A stretch of DNA of 64,000 nt. It comes from Clostridia bacterium. Its GTDB lineage: Bacteria; Bacillota; Clostridia; Christensenellales; Aristaeellaceae. The DNA lies in contig JAFYQB010000117.1 in NCBI GenBank assembly GCA_017547285.1, forward strand, positions 101,313-165,312, read 5' to 3'. Shown piece by piece: positions 1 through 9,476 of this stretch. The first letter of the stretch is position 1. Each line of letters opens with the position of its first letter. A program made the translations under genes and the position numbers. The notes under the pieces are model-generated. The model searched no databases. It was not told the DNA's origin and worked only from the letters and a program-made list of their open reading frames with translations.

Positions 1-1
1 A

Positions 2-430
2 ATCAACGACGTTCGCATCCAGAATATCACCGTGCCTGCGGACGTAGCCTCCGCTTACGAGGATGTGAATAACGCCAACAACGAAAAAACCAAGCGTCTG
101 GACGAGGCTGAAAAATACGCCAATGAAATTCTGCCCACCGCACGTTCCAAGGCTTATCAGACTGTGCAGGAAGCAGAAGGCTACAAAGCTGAAACCATCG
201 CTGCAGCCGAAAGCGAAGTGGCGGTTTTCAAAGCGGTTTATGAAAAGTATCAATCCGCTCCGGAAATTACACGCAAGCGGTTGCTGATTGAAACCATGGA
301 ACGTATTTTGCAAAACAGCGGCCGCATTATTGTAGCCGAGCCGGACAGTGATGTAGTTAAAATTCTGAATGTGGATGAATCCTCTTCCAATGCTATCAGC
401 GTTGTAGGAGCTGAAGAAGGGAGTCTGTAA
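2..430 (+). CDS. hflK: HflK, C-terminal part (cut by window start)
   Basis: The reading frame is open from base 2, so the true start lies outside the window; about 142 C-terminal residues are seen. This is the end of an SPFH/prohibitin-type protein: an Ala/Glu-rich helical stretch with the typical order 'YANEILPTARSKA', 'QEAEGYKAE' and 'APEITRKRLLIETMERIL', as in HflK. HflK and HflC form a large membrane-bound ring that surrounds and modulates the FtsH protease in bacteria where it has been studied. It ends two bases before hflC, so the two are translated together. The N-terminal membrane anchor cannot be checked here. Family assignment is confident because hflC follows. Confidence 0.9.
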   Translation: MNDVRIQNITVPADVASAYEDVNNANNEKTKRLDEAEKYANEILPTARSKAYQTVQEAEGYKAETIAAAESEVAVFKAVYEKYQSAPEITRKRLLIETMERILQNSGRIIVAEPDSDVVKILNVDESSSNAISVVGAEEGSL

Positions 431-432
431 AC

Positions 433-1458
433 ATGGAACAGAACGTATATGATTTTGACCGCGAAGCCCGCAAACGTTATGTGCGCGAACGCGTGCGCAA
501 ATTGACAATTGCCGGTATTATTCTTTTGGCGCTGCTCGTTCTGCTCAGTCAGAGTCTGTTTGTGGTTGGCGAAGCAGAACAGGCGGTTGTGAGCCGCTTT
601 GGCGTGATTCGCAAACTGGTACTGAACAGCAGCAACACCTTTCATGAGGATTACGCTTCTATTTTGGATGGCGAAATCACCACAAGCGGCAAGGTCAAAG
701 TGGAGAACACAAGCGGTCTGCATTTCAAAATGCCCTTTATTGATACAGTACAGACCTATTCTTCCCGTATGTATACTTATGTAAGCGACAGCGAAGTGGT
801 CAATACTGCTGAGAAAAAACAGTATTACATCAAGACCTATGCCCAGTGGAGTATCGAAGACCCTGCTCTGTTCAGCCTCAAGCTTGGTTCCATGAACAGT
901 GCAGAAAACCAGCTGGATAACCTGATTCATCCCGTCATTGTGCAGGCGATCAACCGTTTGAGCGCAGAAGATTTTGTCAGCAACAAGGATGCGCTGAACG
1001 CTGCGCTGGCGCAGGGGCTGCAGACCATCAACCGCGACATGGCGCCCCGCGGTATCGAAATCAAGGATATTCAGGTACACCGCACCATCCTGCCCTCCGC
1101 CAATATTGAAAGCACTTATTCCCGCATGAAAGCGGACCGAACCAAGGTTGCCCAGCAGCTGCGCAGCGAAGGCGAGGAATCCTACCTCAAAGCGGTTGCC
1201 AGCGCTGATCTGGAGGCCCGCGTAATCGAAGCGGAAGCAGTCAGTGAAGCCGGTGTAATCCGCGGCGAAGGCGATGCCGCCGCCCTGGAAATCTACGCTA
1301 ACGCTTACAGCGCTGATGAAGAATTTTATGCTTACTGGCGCAGCCTGCAGGCTTTGGAAAGCGCGTTGGACGAAAACAGCACGCTGATTCTGGACAGGGA
1401 TCATCCCCTGTGGAAAGATCTGCTTACCTACGCCACAGCTTCTTCACAAGCCGAATAA
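433..1458 (+). CDS. hflC: HflC, SPFH-domain modulator of FtsH
   Basis: 341 residues, full family length. A short basic N-terminus (residues 1-22) is followed by one membrane helix (about 24-45) and the SPFH domain starting 'VVGEAEQAVVSRFGV'. The C-terminal half has the HflC helix signatures 'IEAEAVSEAGVIRGEGDA' and 'EEFYAYWRSLQALESAL'. The family forms hetero-oligomers with HflK around FtsH, with most of the protein outside the cytoplasm. Start ATG is 2 nt after the hflK stop, with the preceding GAAGGGAG serving as ribosome binding site. An AAAGGAG overlapping the stop codon serves the next gene, so the three genes probably share one transcript. Confidence 0.93.
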   Translation: MEQNVYDFDREARKRYVRERVRKLTIAGIILLALLVLLSQSLFVVGEAEQAVVSRFGVIRKLVLNSSNTFHEDYASILDGEITTSGKVKVENTSGLHFKMPFIDTVQTYSSRMYTYVSDSEVVNTAEKKQYYIKTYAQWSIEDPALFSLKLGSMNSAENQLDNLIHPVIVQAINRLSAEDFVSNKDALNAALAQGLQTINRDMAPRGIEIKDIQVHRTILPSANIESTYSRMKADRTKVAQQLRSEGEESYLKAVASADLEARVIEAEAVSEAGVIRGEGDAAALEIYANAYSADEEFYAYWRSLQALESALDENSTLILDRDHPLWKDLLTYATASSQAE

Positions 1459-1473
1459 AGGAGTTCCCGAATT

Positions 1474-2175
1474 ATGACAAAGCAGCGAATCAAGCGTTCC
1501 TTTGCCGAACGCGCTGGCATCATGCTTTTCATTACACTGATTATTTCCGCCGTGTATTCTCTGGTGCGCATCATCGTTCCTCAGCCGCTTGGAACAACTG
1601 GAGCTGCCTATGCAAGCCTGCGAAGCGATTACGTACTCAAGTTCATTCAATGCCTGCTCGGTCTGGTGGTTCTCTCCGTTCCCTCCATGGCCAGCCGAAA
1701 ACTGAAGTTTGACATTCCCAACTTTATTTATATCATGTATTACATTTTTCTCTACTGCGCCATTTTTCTGGGCGAAGTACTGAACTTTTATTACGTGATT
1801 CCTCACTGGGATATCATTCTTCACTTTTTCTCCGGAGCCATGCTGGGAGCGCTCGGGTTTATTCTGGTCAGTCAGCTCAATGACAGCGATATGATCCGTG
1901 TGTCCCTTTCTCCCTTCTTTGTGGCACTGTTTGCCTTTTGTTTCGCGCTCAGCTGCGGCGCAGTCTGGGAGATTTACGAATTTGTATTTGACGGACTGTT
2001 AGGGCTGAACATGCAAAAGTTCATGACGGCTGCAGGTGAAGTACTAACAGGTCATCACGCGCTGCACGATACGATGAGTGATTTGATCGTGGATGCGCTG
2101 GCAGCGCTGCTGATTTCGCTGATCGGATACAGCAGGCTGAAAGCGGAAAAATGGTTTCACAGCACAAAGGAATAA
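1474..2175 (+). CDS. Six-TM membrane protein, DUF2238/YjdF-like
   Basis: 233 residues with about six hydrophobic helices (near 14-35, 53-71, 82-105, 113-133, 145-165, 203-222). The conserved polar residues sit in or next to membrane segments: 'WDIILHFFSGAMLG', 'GAVWEIYEFVFD' and 'HDTMSDLIVDALAALL'. That His/Glu/Asp pattern resembles the DUF2238/YjdF-like family of integral membrane proteins, whose function I do not know. It follows hflC by 15 nt with an AAAGGAG site, and a strong terminator follows it, so it ends the hflKC transcript. A link to FtsH-related membrane quality control is only suggested by position. Confidence 0.7.
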   Translation: MTKQRIKRSFAERAGIMLFITLIISAVYSLVRIIVPQPLGTTGAAYASLRSDYVLKFIQCLLGLVVLSVPSMASRKLKFDIPNFIYIMYYIFLYCAIFLGEVLNFYYVIPHWDIILHFFSGAMLGALGFILVSQLNDSDMIRVSLSPFFVALFAFCFALSCGAVWEIYEFVFDGLLGLNMQKFMTAAGEVLTGHHALHDTMSDLIVDALAALLISLIGYSRLKAEKWFHSTKE

Positions 2176-2180
2176 GCCAA

Positions 2181-2212
2181 CCCCCGCATACCTGCTGTAT
2201 GCGGGGGTTTTG
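2181..2212 (+). terminator. Intrinsic terminator after hflC/membrane-protein unit
   Basis: An 11-bp perfect stem (CCCCCGCATAC / GTATGCGGGGG) with a 5-nt loop is followed by TTTTGTT. It separates the hflKC unit from the ctsR promoter. Confidence 0.93.
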
Positions 2213-2240
2213 TTCGTGCTGTGCAAAGAATGTTTTCCCG

Positions 2241-2292
2241 TTGCATTTCGCCCCTCTTCATGCTACAATGTTATTAGTCAAAGAAGGTCAAT
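2241..2292 (+). promoter_or_regulatory. ctsR promoter with overlapping CtsR operator
   Basis: Sigma-A type -35 TTGCAT (2241-2246) and -10 TACAAT (2264-2269) are spaced 17 bp apart. Just downstream, at the expected start point, lies AGTCAAA-GAA-GGTCAAT (2276-2292). This is a near-perfect match to the CtsR heptad direct repeat (A/GGTCAAA, 3-nt spacer, A/GGTCAAA). It supports autoregulation of the whole operon by CtsR and release on heat or protein stress. Confidence 0.92.
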
Positions 2293-2318
2293 AACTCTTT
2301 GATGAAAGGAGGCGCATT

Positions 2319-2786
2319 ATGCGTCTGAGCGATTCCATTGAACAATTTATCAAAACCATGCTTGCGCAGGAAGAACAGGAAGTAGAATTAAAGCGCAACG
2401 AGTTGGCTGAATACTTTGGCTGTGCGCCTTCTCAGATTAACTATGTGCTTGCTACTCGCTTTACACCGGATCATGGATATATCATTGAAAGCCGCAGAGG
2501 CGGAGGCGGATATATCCGCATCTTCCGTATGCAGCAGGATACCGGAAAACAGTTGGTTTATCTGTTGAATGAGAGAATCGGAGATTCCATTTCTGCGTTA
2601 TCTGCCAATCATTTGATTCAGCAGCTGCAGGAGCGCGAAATTGTTACGCCAAATGAAGCCGCCATAATGACGGCCGCTGTTTCCGCACAGTCTTTGAGTC
2701 TGCCACTGCCAGAAGCGCTGAAAGACGCATTACGCGCCAAAATATTGAAAAGCATGCTGTTGGAAGCGGCGCGCAAAGTTCGTTAA
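2319..2786 (+). CDS. ctsR: CtsR, heat-shock gene repressor
   Basis: 155 residues, standard CtsR length. The N-terminal winged helix-turn-helix shows 'RNELAEYFGCAPSQINYVLATRF' followed by the glycine-rich wing 'ESRRGGGGYIRI' (about residues 58-69), which contacts the minor groove in CtsR proteins. The C-terminal dimerisation domain carries 'VTPNEAAIMTAAV'. CtsR represses clp and related protein-quality genes. In known Firmicutes it is inactivated on stress with McsB involvement. A GAAAGGAGG site precedes the ATG, and a CtsR box lies in its own promoter. It is first in the ctsR-mcsA-mcsB-clpC operon. Confidence 0.96.
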   Translation: MRLSDSIEQFIKTMLAQEEQEVELKRNELAEYFGCAPSQINYVLATRFTPDHGYIIESRRGGGGYIRIFRMQQDTGKQLVYLLNERIGDSISALSANHLIQQLQEREIVTPNEAAIMTAAVSAQSLSLPLPEALKDALRAKILKSMLLEAARKVR

Positions 2787-2807
2787 GGTGAAAGGGAGGA
2801 AACATTC

Positions 2808-3320
2808 ATGCTATGCGAAGAATGCGGTAAAAATCAGGCGACGGTTTCCATCACCGTCACCACAGGCAGCGGCACCAATACGCGCCGCCTCTGTCCCGAA
2901 TGCATGAAAAAGATGGAACTGAATCTTGTCAAGGGAGATATTCAGAGCTTTCTGAGTTCCGTCCTTTCTGTGCTTGGCAATGAAAAGAAAACCGAAGAGA
3001 AGCCCTCTGTTGTTTGCACCGCCTGCGGTCTTTCCTATGCAGAATTTGAGCATACCGGCCGGCTTGGCTGCGCACAATGTTACCGTGATTTTGCAAGCCA
3101 CCTTAAGCCTTCTCTCCAAAAGATCCATGGGCGCACGCAGCATGCAGGCCGTAAACCGAAGGCTTTTGTGCCTGATCCTCAGGATGAGCTGAACCAGCGC
3201 ATCATCGAGCTGCGCAAACAAATGGATGAGGCTGTGGCGGATGAAAACTTCGAGGAAGCCGCTCGGCTGCGCGATGAGCTTCGCGCTCTGACCGAAAGTC
3301 AGGAGGTGACGGAACAATGA
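2808..3320 (+). CDS. mcsA: McsA, zinc-finger/UVR activator of McsB
   Basis: 170 residues. Four CXXC pairs are visible: C3/C6, C29/C32, C70/C73 and C88/C91, consistent with two zinc sites. The C-terminal UVR motif spans about residues 126-162 ('ELNQRIIELRKQMDEAV', 'FEEAARLRDELRAL'). In B. subtilis, McsA binds and activates the protein arginine kinase McsB and links it to ClpC. The gene begins 21 nt after ctsR with an AAGGGAGG site and overlaps the mcsB start by 4 nt (ATGA), typical translational coupling. Confidence 0.95.
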   Translation: MLCEECGKNQATVSITVTTGSGTNTRRLCPECMKKMELNLVKGDIQSFLSSVLSVLGNEKKTEEKPSVVCTACGLSYAEFEHTGRLGCAQCYRDFASHLKPSLQKIHGRTQHAGRKPKAFVPDPQDELNQRIIELRKQMDEAVADENFEEAARLRDELRALTESQEVTEQ

Positions 3321-4321
3321 GCGAAACTGCCATTCGAAACGTCATTGTATCGGATCGCGTCCGTCTGGCCCGCAACTATCACGACCTGCCTTTCTCCACT
3401 CAGAAAAGCCCTGAAAACGCACTTTTGTGTATCGCCCGCGCACGTGAAGCCATGGAAGCTCTGGAGCAGGAATACACTCTGTATCAGTTAAATGCCATGC
3501 CTCAGGTAGAACGCATGAAACTGGTGGAACGGCATCTTATCAGCCGTGACCTGCTCAAAAATGCAGACAGCGGCGCGGCTTTGATCCGAACGGATAAACA
3601 CGTAAGCGTCATGGTCAACGAAGAGGATCACCTTCGCATTCAGGCTATCGGCGACGGGCTTTCTTTGCAGGATACGGCGAGGGAAGCGTTTGAAGCCGAG
3701 GAAGCGTTGGAGGATGTTTGTACATTCAGTTTTGATCCCCAGCTTGGCTACCTGACCTCCTGCCCCACCAACACAGGCACCGGTATGCGGGCTTCTCTGA
3801 TGATGCACCTGCCAATGCTCACCCGTTATAAGCAGATGGGGAACGTCAACCAGTCCATTGCCAAACTTGGCCTGACCATTCGCGGAATTTACGGTGAAGG
3901 CAGCGAGGCGCTGGGCGATCTGTATCAGGTCAGCAATCAGGTTACGCTGGGCCGCACGGAAGAAGAAATCATCGATGCTGTTACTGCAGTAGGAAAAAAG
4001 ATGATCGATATGGAACAGGCACTCCGTCAGCGGGCCATGAAGGAAAAACATGCTGAATTGACGGACAACATTTGGCGCAGTTACGGTCTTCTGCGCTATG
4101 CCCGCCAAATGGATGAAAAGGAGTTTATGCAGCACTGGAGCAATCTGAGACTTGGGACAGTGCTGGAAATTTTGAAAACACCGCTTGCCTCGGTGGATGA
4201 ACTGCTCACAGTAGCGCAGAGCGCACACGCCAAACGCTACGCGGAAAGTATGGGCGCAGAACTGACCGTTGATCAGGCCCGCAGCGCCATGATCCGCACC
4301 ACATTGCGACTGACCCCGTAA
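3317..4321 (+). CDS. mcsB: McsB, protein-arginine kinase
   Basis: 334 residues, close to the family length. Phosphagen-kinase-like features: 'VSDRVRLARN' near residue 11, 'NEEDHLRIQ' at about 101-109 (substrate arginine binding), 'SCPTNTGTG' at about 148-156 (conserved Cys and nucleotide loop), and 'IRGIYGEGSEA' further on. McsB phosphorylates arginine residues on proteins, including CtsR, and this tag directs them to ClpCP in B. subtilis. The start overlaps the mcsA stop by 4 nt. It lies between mcsA and clpC in the canonical order. Confidence 0.95.
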   Translation: MSETAIRNVIVSDRVRLARNYHDLPFSTQKSPENALLCIARAREAMEALEQEYTLYQLNAMPQVERMKLVERHLISRDLLKNADSGAALIRTDKHVSVMVNEEDHLRIQAIGDGLSLQDTAREAFEAEEALEDVCTFSFDPQLGYLTSCPTNTGTGMRASLMMHLPMLTRYKQMGNVNQSIAKLGLTIRGIYGEGSEALGDLYQVSNQVTLGRTEEEIIDAVTAVGKKMIDMEQALRQRAMKEKHAELTDNIWRSYGLLRYARQMDEKEFMQHWSNLRLGTVLEILKTPLASVDELLTVAQSAHAKRYAESMGAELTVDQARSAMIRTTLRLTP

Positions 4322-4336
4322 GGAGGAATCCGTATC

Positions 4337-6820
4337 ATGCCCATTTTTGGACGTTTTACCCAGCGCGCTCAGCGCGCCATGGCCGCCGCCCAGCAGGCTG
4401 CCGTGAAACTTCATCAACCCTACGTAGGTACAGAACATTTGCTGCTGGGACTGCTCAAGGAGCCCGGCCCGGTCATTGCAAATGCATTGCCCGAAAATGT
4501 CACTTATGACACCGTTTTTGAGCAGGTGCGCAATCTGCTCGGCGAAGGCAATGTACAGAAGGCAGGCATGCTGGAACTTACGCCACGCAGCAAAAAAATT
4601 CTGGAAGGCAGTATTTTGGAAAGCCGCCGTTTGCATCACAGTTTTGTCAGTTCCGAGCATTTCTGGCTGGCTCTGCTTCACGAAGGCGAAGGCGTCGCAG
4701 TTACGCTGCTGCGCGGCATGGGCGTTGATGTTTCCGTCCTGCAAAACAGAATTCTGGAAAACATCAACAGCGCACAGTCTGATGCACAGGAAATGCCGAA
4801 AGCTTCTGGTGCTGAACCAGCCCAGCACAGTGAAAATGGCTATATTCTGGAAAAGTTCAGCCGCGATTTGACCAAAGCCGCACAGGACGGCGAGTTGGAT
4901 CCCGTGATAGGACGTGCCAACGAAATGGAACGCATCATCCAGATCATGAGCCGGCGCACCAAAAATAATCCAGTTCTGATCGGAGAGCCCGGCGTTGGCA
5001 AAAGTGCGGTTGTGGAAGGGCTCGCACAGTTGATCGTATCAGGTAAAGTTCCTGAAACGCTTACCGGCAAGCGGCTGCTCTCGCTGGATCTGGGCAGCAT
5101 GATCGCAGGCAGCAAGTACCGCGGCGAATTTGAAGAGCGTCTTAAGGACACCATCAAGGAAGTACAAAAGCAGGGCAACGTCATTCTGTTTATTGACGAA
5201 TTCCATACGCTGATCGGCGCGGGCAAGGCAGAAGGCAGCATGGACGCTGCCAACATTCTGAAGCCTGCGCTGGCACGCGGCGAATTGCAGTGCATTGGTG
5301 CAACCACACTGGATGAATACCGCAAGAATATCGAAAAGGATGCTGCGCTGGAACGCCGTTTTCAGCCTGTCAAAGTTGGCGAACCCACCCCGGAGGAGGC
5401 TCTGGCCATTCTCAAAGGTCTGCGCGACCGGTATGAAGCGCATCACAAGGTCAAAATCACCGATGAGGCTTTGGAAGCTGCCGTCAGTTTTTCTGACCGC
5501 TATATCAGCGACCGTTATCTGCCGGACAAGGCCATTGACCTGATGGATGAAGCCGCTTCCCGCGTACGCCTGAACAGTTTTACCGCTCCGCCTGATGTAA
5601 AAGAGCAGGAAGAACGCCTTAAAGCACTTCAAAACGAAAAGAAGGAAGCAATTGCGCATCAGGATTTTGAGTCCGCCGCTCGCCTGCGTGATGAAGAACG
5701 TCAGCTGCGCGAAGAAATCAGCCAGAAGCGCGCTGAGTGGGAACAGAGAAAGACGGTCAGCCATGAAGCCGTAACGGATGAGGATATTGCTCAGATCGTA
5801 GCAAGCTGGACGGGCGTACCTGTCAAAAAAATGACGGAAGATGAGAGTCAGCGTTTGCTGCACATGGAGGAGCTTCTCCATAAGCGTGTCGTTGGTCAGG
5901 AGGAAGCCATCAGCGCCGTCAGCCGTGCCCTGCGCCGCGCACGCGCCGGTTTGCAGGATCCCAAGCGTCCAATCGGATCGTTTATCTTCCTGGGGCCTAC
6001 AGGCGTGGGCAAAACCGAGCTCTGCCGCGCGCTTGGCGAAGTCATGTTTGATGACGAGAATGCAGTTATCCGAATCGACATGAGTGAATACATGGAGAAA
6101 CACAGCGTCAGCCGTCTGGTTGGCAGCCCTCCTGGCTATGTAGGCTACGAGGAAGGCGGTCAGCTGACTCAGAAGGTGCGCAACAAGCCATACAGCGTAG
6201 TGCTGTTTGACGAAATTGAAAAAGCACATCCCGATGTCTTTAATATCCTGCTGCAGATTTTGGATGACGGACGATTGACAGACAGCACAGGACGCGTGGT
6301 CAACTTCAAAAACACCATCATTGTCATGACCTCCAACGCCGGTGCAAGAAGCGTTAATACCAAGCGCTCCATGGGATTCGGCGGCAGTGTGGAAACAACA
6401 CGGGATTACGAAGCCATGAAAGAACGTGTGATGGCAGAAGTCAAGGATATTTTCCGTCCTGAGTTCATTAACCGTATCGATGACCTGATCGTTTTCCACG
6501 CGCTGGAACCGCAGGATATTGAGCAAATCACCGGCCTGATGCTTTGTAGCGTTGCCAAACGTTTGAACGAGCGAGGTATGTCGCTGCGCTATGACGAAGA
6601 TGTGGTAAAGCTGCTTGCTACCGCCGGATACGATGCCAATTATGGTGCCCGTCCCTTGCGCAGAACCATTCAGCGCAGTGTAGAAGATGCCTTGAGTGAA
6701 GAAATCATCGCCGGAAACGTAGCGTTGGGCGATGCGGTGGAACTGTATGTGAAGGATCAGAAAATCGCTTTCCGTAAAGAACAGACAGACCAGACCGTTC
6801 TTCCCGAAACAACATTGTAA
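4337..6820 (+). CDS. clpC: ClpC, AAA+ unfoldase of the Clp protease
   Basis: 827 residues. Two Clp-N repeats occupy about 1-145. The D1 AAA module has Walker A 'GEPGVGKS' at 216-223 and Walker B 'VILFIDEFH' near 282. A UVR-type middle segment lies near 415-455. The D2 module has 'GPTGVGKT' near 554 and the ClpP-loop type sequence 'RSMGFGG' after it. ClpC unfolds substrates for ClpP, including arginine-phosphorylated proteins delivered through McsB. An AAGGAGG site precedes the ATG 15 nt after mcsB. It is the last gene of the operon, closed by a strong terminator. Confidence 0.97.
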   Translation: MPIFGRFTQRAQRAMAAAQQAAVKLHQPYVGTEHLLLGLLKEPGPVIANALPENVTYDTVFEQVRNLLGEGNVQKAGMLELTPRSKKILEGSILESRRLHHSFVSSEHFWLALLHEGEGVAVTLLRGMGVDVSVLQNRILENINSAQSDAQEMPKASGAEPAQHSENGYILEKFSRDLTKAAQDGELDPVIGRANEMERIIQIMSRRTKNNPVLIGEPGVGKSAVVEGLAQLIVSGKVPETLTGKRLLSLDLGSMIAGSKYRGEFEERLKDTIKEVQKQGNVILFIDEFHTLIGAGKAEGSMDAANILKPALARGELQCIGATTLDEYRKNIEKDAALERRFQPVKVGEPTPEEALAILKGLRDRYEAHHKVKITDEALEAAVSFSDRYISDRYLPDKAIDLMDEAASRVRLNSFTAPPDVKEQEERLKALQNEKKEAIAHQDFESAARLRDEERQLREEISQKRAEWEQRKTVSHEAVTDEDIAQIVASWTGVPVKKMTEDESQRLLHMEELLHKRVVGQEEAISAVSRALRRARAGLQDPKRPIGSFIFLGPTGVGKTELCRALGEVMFDDENAVIRIDMSEYMEKHSVSRLVGSPPGYVGYEEGGQLTQKVRNKPYSVVLFDEIEKAHPDVFNILLQILDDGRLTDSTGRVVNFKNTIIVMTSNAGARSVNTKRSMGFGGSVETTRDYEAMKERVMAEVKDIFRPEFINRIDDLIVFHALEPQDIEQITGLMLCSVAKRLNERGMSLRYDEDVVKLLATAGYDANYGARPLRRTIQRSVEDALSEEIIAGNVALGDAVELYVKDQKIAFRKEQTDQTVLPETTL

Positions 6821-6835
6821 TTATTCCTCGCCCTG

Positions 6836-6867
6836 TTCCGGACAGCAAAAACTGTCCGGAATTTTTT
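6836..6867 (+). terminator. Terminator of the ctsR operon
   Basis: A 10-bp perfect stem TTCCGGACAG / CTGTCCGGAA with a 6-nt loop is followed by TTTTTT. Confidence 0.95.
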
Positions 6868-6899
6868 GGCTTGTGAAAAAGTAAACCACTTGCTGTGTA

Positions 6900-6927
6900 T
6901 TGATAAATTGCAGGAACATGGTATAAT
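6900..6927 (+). promoter_or_regulatory. Promoter of the multi-flavin protein gene
   Basis: -35 TTGATA (6900-6905) and -10 TATAAT (6922-6927) are spaced 16 bp apart. The leader of about 85 nt to the ATG at 7019 contains a small inverted repeat (GCGTCTTCAGACGC, near 6981). Confidence 0.75.
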
Positions 6928-7018
6928 AAAGTGTATGTGTCTGTGTGCAGTGCGCTGCATACAGTCAGGATTGTTCTCAAGCGTCTTCAGACGCAAAAAC
7001 GAAGGAGGATTTCCCGTT

Positions 7019-9406
7019 ATGAAGAAGTTCTTTCGCGATCTGGTGCCGTTGGTTGGCATTTGTCTGGTGGCCGCTCTGCTGCTGGCTGTTTTCAACCTGA
7101 TCACCGAAGGTCCGATTGCTGAGAATGCTCTCCGCGCAGCACAGGAGACCCGTACCCGTCTGTTGTCTGCAGCCGCCACCTTCGAGCAGGTAGAGCTTGA
7201 CGAAGGCAGCGCTATGGACAGTTGCTATGAAGGTTTCGACGCCAATGGCGAAAGCGTTGGCTACGTTGTTGAAACGACTGTCGGCGGCTACGCTGGTGAA
7301 ATTGTTGTAACCGTTGGTCTGGATGCCGATAATGTCATTACCGGTATCAATGTTGGCGGCGACAATTTCAGCGAAACTGCCGGCTTGGGCGCCAAGGCCA
7401 AGGAAGCCAGCTTCACTGACCAGTTTATCGGCGAAAGTGTTCCCCTGACCCTTGCCAAAGGTACCACCGGTCTGCAGGACGGCGTAATTGACGCTATTTC
7501 CGGCGCTACCATTACCTCTACTGCGGTCAACGGCGGCGTCAACTCCGCCGGTAAGTTCGTCATGGATATGAGTGGCGAAGGCGCTTCTCCCAACACTGCC
7601 AGCGTACAGGGCTTTGCCGGTCCCGTTGCTGTTACCCTGTCTCTGGATGATGCCGGCGCGATCACCGAAATCACCATCGGCGACGCCTTCTTCAATGAAA
7701 CCCCCGGCTACGGTGCGGGCGCTCTGGAAGAATCTTTCCAGGCTCAGTTCATTGGCAAGGTTCCTCCGCTCACTTTGGCTGATATCGACCAGATTGCCGG
7801 CGCCACCATCACCTCCAACGCTGTTGTGAATGCTGTTAACCAGGTGCAGGCTCAGCTGAGCGGTGCTGCTCCCGTTTCTGCCCCCGCTGAAGAAATTGCT
7901 CCTGTGCCCGCTGCTGGTGAGAACGCCAAGACGGGTTCTGCTCAAGGCTTTGCCGGTCCTGTGGCAGTTGCTGTTGATATGGATGATAACGGCGCGATTA
8001 CTGCCATCACCATTGGCGATGCTTCCTTCGCTGAGACTGCCGGTTTCGGTGCCAAGGCTCAGGACGACGCTTTCAAGACCCAGTTCATTGGCAAGACTCT
8101 GCCTCTGACTATGGATGACATTGATGCCATTACTGGCGCTACCATTACCAGCAAGGCTGTTGTGGAAGCCCTGAACGCCGCTGGCGGTTTTGCTGCTGAG
8201 ACCCCCGCTGAAACGGTTGCTGTACCCGCTGCCAGCGCCGATGCCAAGAAGGCTTCCGCCAAGGGCTTCGCCGGCAATGTAGCAGTGGCTGTTGATCTGG
8301 ATGCCAACAACGCTATTACAGCTATCACCATCGGCGATGACAGCTTTGCTGAAACTGCCGGCTTTGGCGCCAAGGCTCTGGAAGATGCCTTCAAGGCTCA
8401 GTTCATCGGCAAGACGCTGCCTCTGACTGCTGCTGATATCGATGGCATTGCCGGCGCTACCATTACCACCAACGCGGTCGTAGAGGCTCTGAATGCTACT
8501 GTAACCACTACCGAAGCACCCGCTGAAGAAGCTGCTCCTGCTGCCGCTGTAGAAGGTGAAGTATTCAACGCTTCTGCTCAGGGCTTCGCCGGCCCCGTGG
8601 CTGTGGAAGTGACTGTGGCCGATGGCAAAATTGCCGCTATCAAGATCGGTGATGCTCAGTTTGCTGAGACTCCCGGTTTCGGCGCCAAGGCTCTGGAAGA
8701 GGATTTCCAGAAGCAGTTTATTGGAAAGTCTCTGCCTCTGACTTCTGCTGATATCGATGGCATTGCCGGTGCTACCATTACCACCAACGCTGTGATCGAA
8801 GCTCTGAATGCTGCTGCTCCCGCTGCTGCCGAAGAAGCTGCCACTGGCACCGTTTATACCGCTTCTGCTCAGGGCTTCGCCGGCCCCGTTGCTGTAGAAG
8901 TAACTCTGGATGATGCGAATGTAATCACCGCTGTCAAGATTGGCGATGACCAGTTTGCAGAAACGCCCGGTTTTGGTGCCAGCGCTCTGGAAGACTCCTT
9001 CCAGAATCAGTTCATTGGCAAGTCTCTGCCTTTGACTGCTGGTGATATCGACGGCATTGCCGGTGCTACCATCACCACCAACGCTGTGATCGAAGCTCTG
9101 AATGCTGCTGTTCCTGCCGCAGAGGAAACTGCCGGTGAAACTGTCAAGAATGGTTCCGCTCAGGGTTTTGCCGGTCCTGTGGCTGTAGAAGTGACTGTTG
9201 ACGCTTCGAACACCATTTCCGCCATTAAGATTGGCAACGATCAATTCGCCGAAACCGCTGGTTTTGGCGCAAAGGCTCTGGAAGAGGATTTCCAGAAACA
9301 GTTCATTGGCAAGACTCTCCCCCTCACCGTTGCTGATATCGATGCTATCGCTGGCGCGACCATCACCACCAACGCTGTGATCGAGGCTCTCAACGCTGCG
9401 GAATAA
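7019..9406 (+). CDS. Membrane-anchored protein with seven FMN-binding domains
   Basis: 795 residues from the ATG preceded by GAAGGAGG; an in-frame start upstream at 6866 has no such site. One N-terminal membrane helix (about 9-28) resembles RnfG/NqrC and is followed by seven tandem FMN_bind domains. Each ends in a D-[AG]-I-[SAT]-G-A-T-I-T motif with the flavin-acceptor threonine at residues 164, 263, 375, 481, 586, 684 and 781. Ala/Glu/Pro-rich linkers separate the domains, and the spacing is 97-112 residues. In the FMN_bind family, ApbE attaches FMN covalently through a phosphoester to this threonine outside the cytoplasm. An ApbE gene follows directly. No rnf or nqr genes are nearby, so it is more likely a free-standing extracytosolic electron carrier than an Rnf subunit. 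Confidence 0.9.
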   Translation: MKKFFRDLVPLVGICLVAALLLAVFNLITEGPIAENALRAAQETRTRLLSAAATFEQVELDEGSAMDSCYEGFDANGESVGYVVETTVGGYAGEIVVTVGLDADNVITGINVGGDNFSETAGLGAKAKEASFTDQFIGESVPLTLAKGTTGLQDGVIDAISGATITSTAVNGGVNSAGKFVMDMSGEGASPNTASVQGFAGPVAVTLSLDDAGAITEITIGDAFFNETPGYGAGALEESFQAQFIGKVPPLTLADIDQIAGATITSNAVVNAVNQVQAQLSGAAPVSAPAEEIAPVPAAGENAKTGSAQGFAGPVAVAVDMDDNGAITAITIGDASFAETAGFGAKAQDDAFKTQFIGKTLPLTMDDIDAITGATITSKAVVEALNAAGGFAAETPAETVAVPAASADAKKASAKGFAGNVAVAVDLDANNAITAITIGDDSFAETAGFGAKALEDAFKAQFIGKTLPLTAADIDGIAGATITTNAVVEALNATVTTTEAPAEEAAPAAAVEGEVFNASAQGFAGPVAVEVTVADGKIAAIKIGDAQFAETPGFGAKALEEDFQKQFIGKSLPLTSADIDGIAGATITTNAVIEALNAAAPAAAEEAATGTVYTASAQGFAGPVAVEVTLDDANVITAVKIGDDQFAETPGFGASALEDSFQNQFIGKSLPLTAGDIDGIAGATITTNAVIEALNAAVPAAEETAGETVKNGSAQGFAGPVAVEVTVDASNTISAIKIGNDQFAETAGFGAKALEEDFQKQFIGKTLPLTVADIDAIAGATITTNAVIEALNAAE
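7589..9400 (+). repeat. Tandem ~300-bp coding repeats (FMN_bind domains 2-7)
   Basis: Six in-frame repeats of about 290-335 bp each start with a 'QGFAGPVAV'-type segment and end with 'GATIT[TS]NAV'. The last three units (about 8565-9400) are close at the DNA level, pointing to recent duplication. The first FMN_bind domain (7259-7560) is more diverged and lies outside this array. Confidence 0.85.
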
Positions 9407-9420
9407 ACAATTCCTTTCAG

Positions 9421-9452
9421 AAGGGACGGCTCGTCGAGTCCGTCCCTTTTTT
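9421..9452 (+). terminator. Terminator between the flavoprotein gene and apbE
   Basis: AAGGGACGG / CCGTCCCTT stem, with an inner CTCGtCGAG palindrome in the loop, followed by TTTTTT. ApbE may depend on read-through or on a promoter I do not see. Confidence 0.85.
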
Positions 9453-9476
9453 CAAATTGATTTCGAGGTGAAGACC

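Noticed and set aside
5039..6526. 495-codon open frame antisense to clpC
   Set aside because: It mirrors the AAA+ coding sequence, has no ribosome site or recognisable domain, and the plus strand codes an intact ClpC.
6977..9244. 755-codon Ser/Gly-rich frame antisense to the FMN-binding array
   Set aside because: Its repeats are the reverse complement of the FMN_bind units; the plus-strand protein is fully explained and has a ribosome site.
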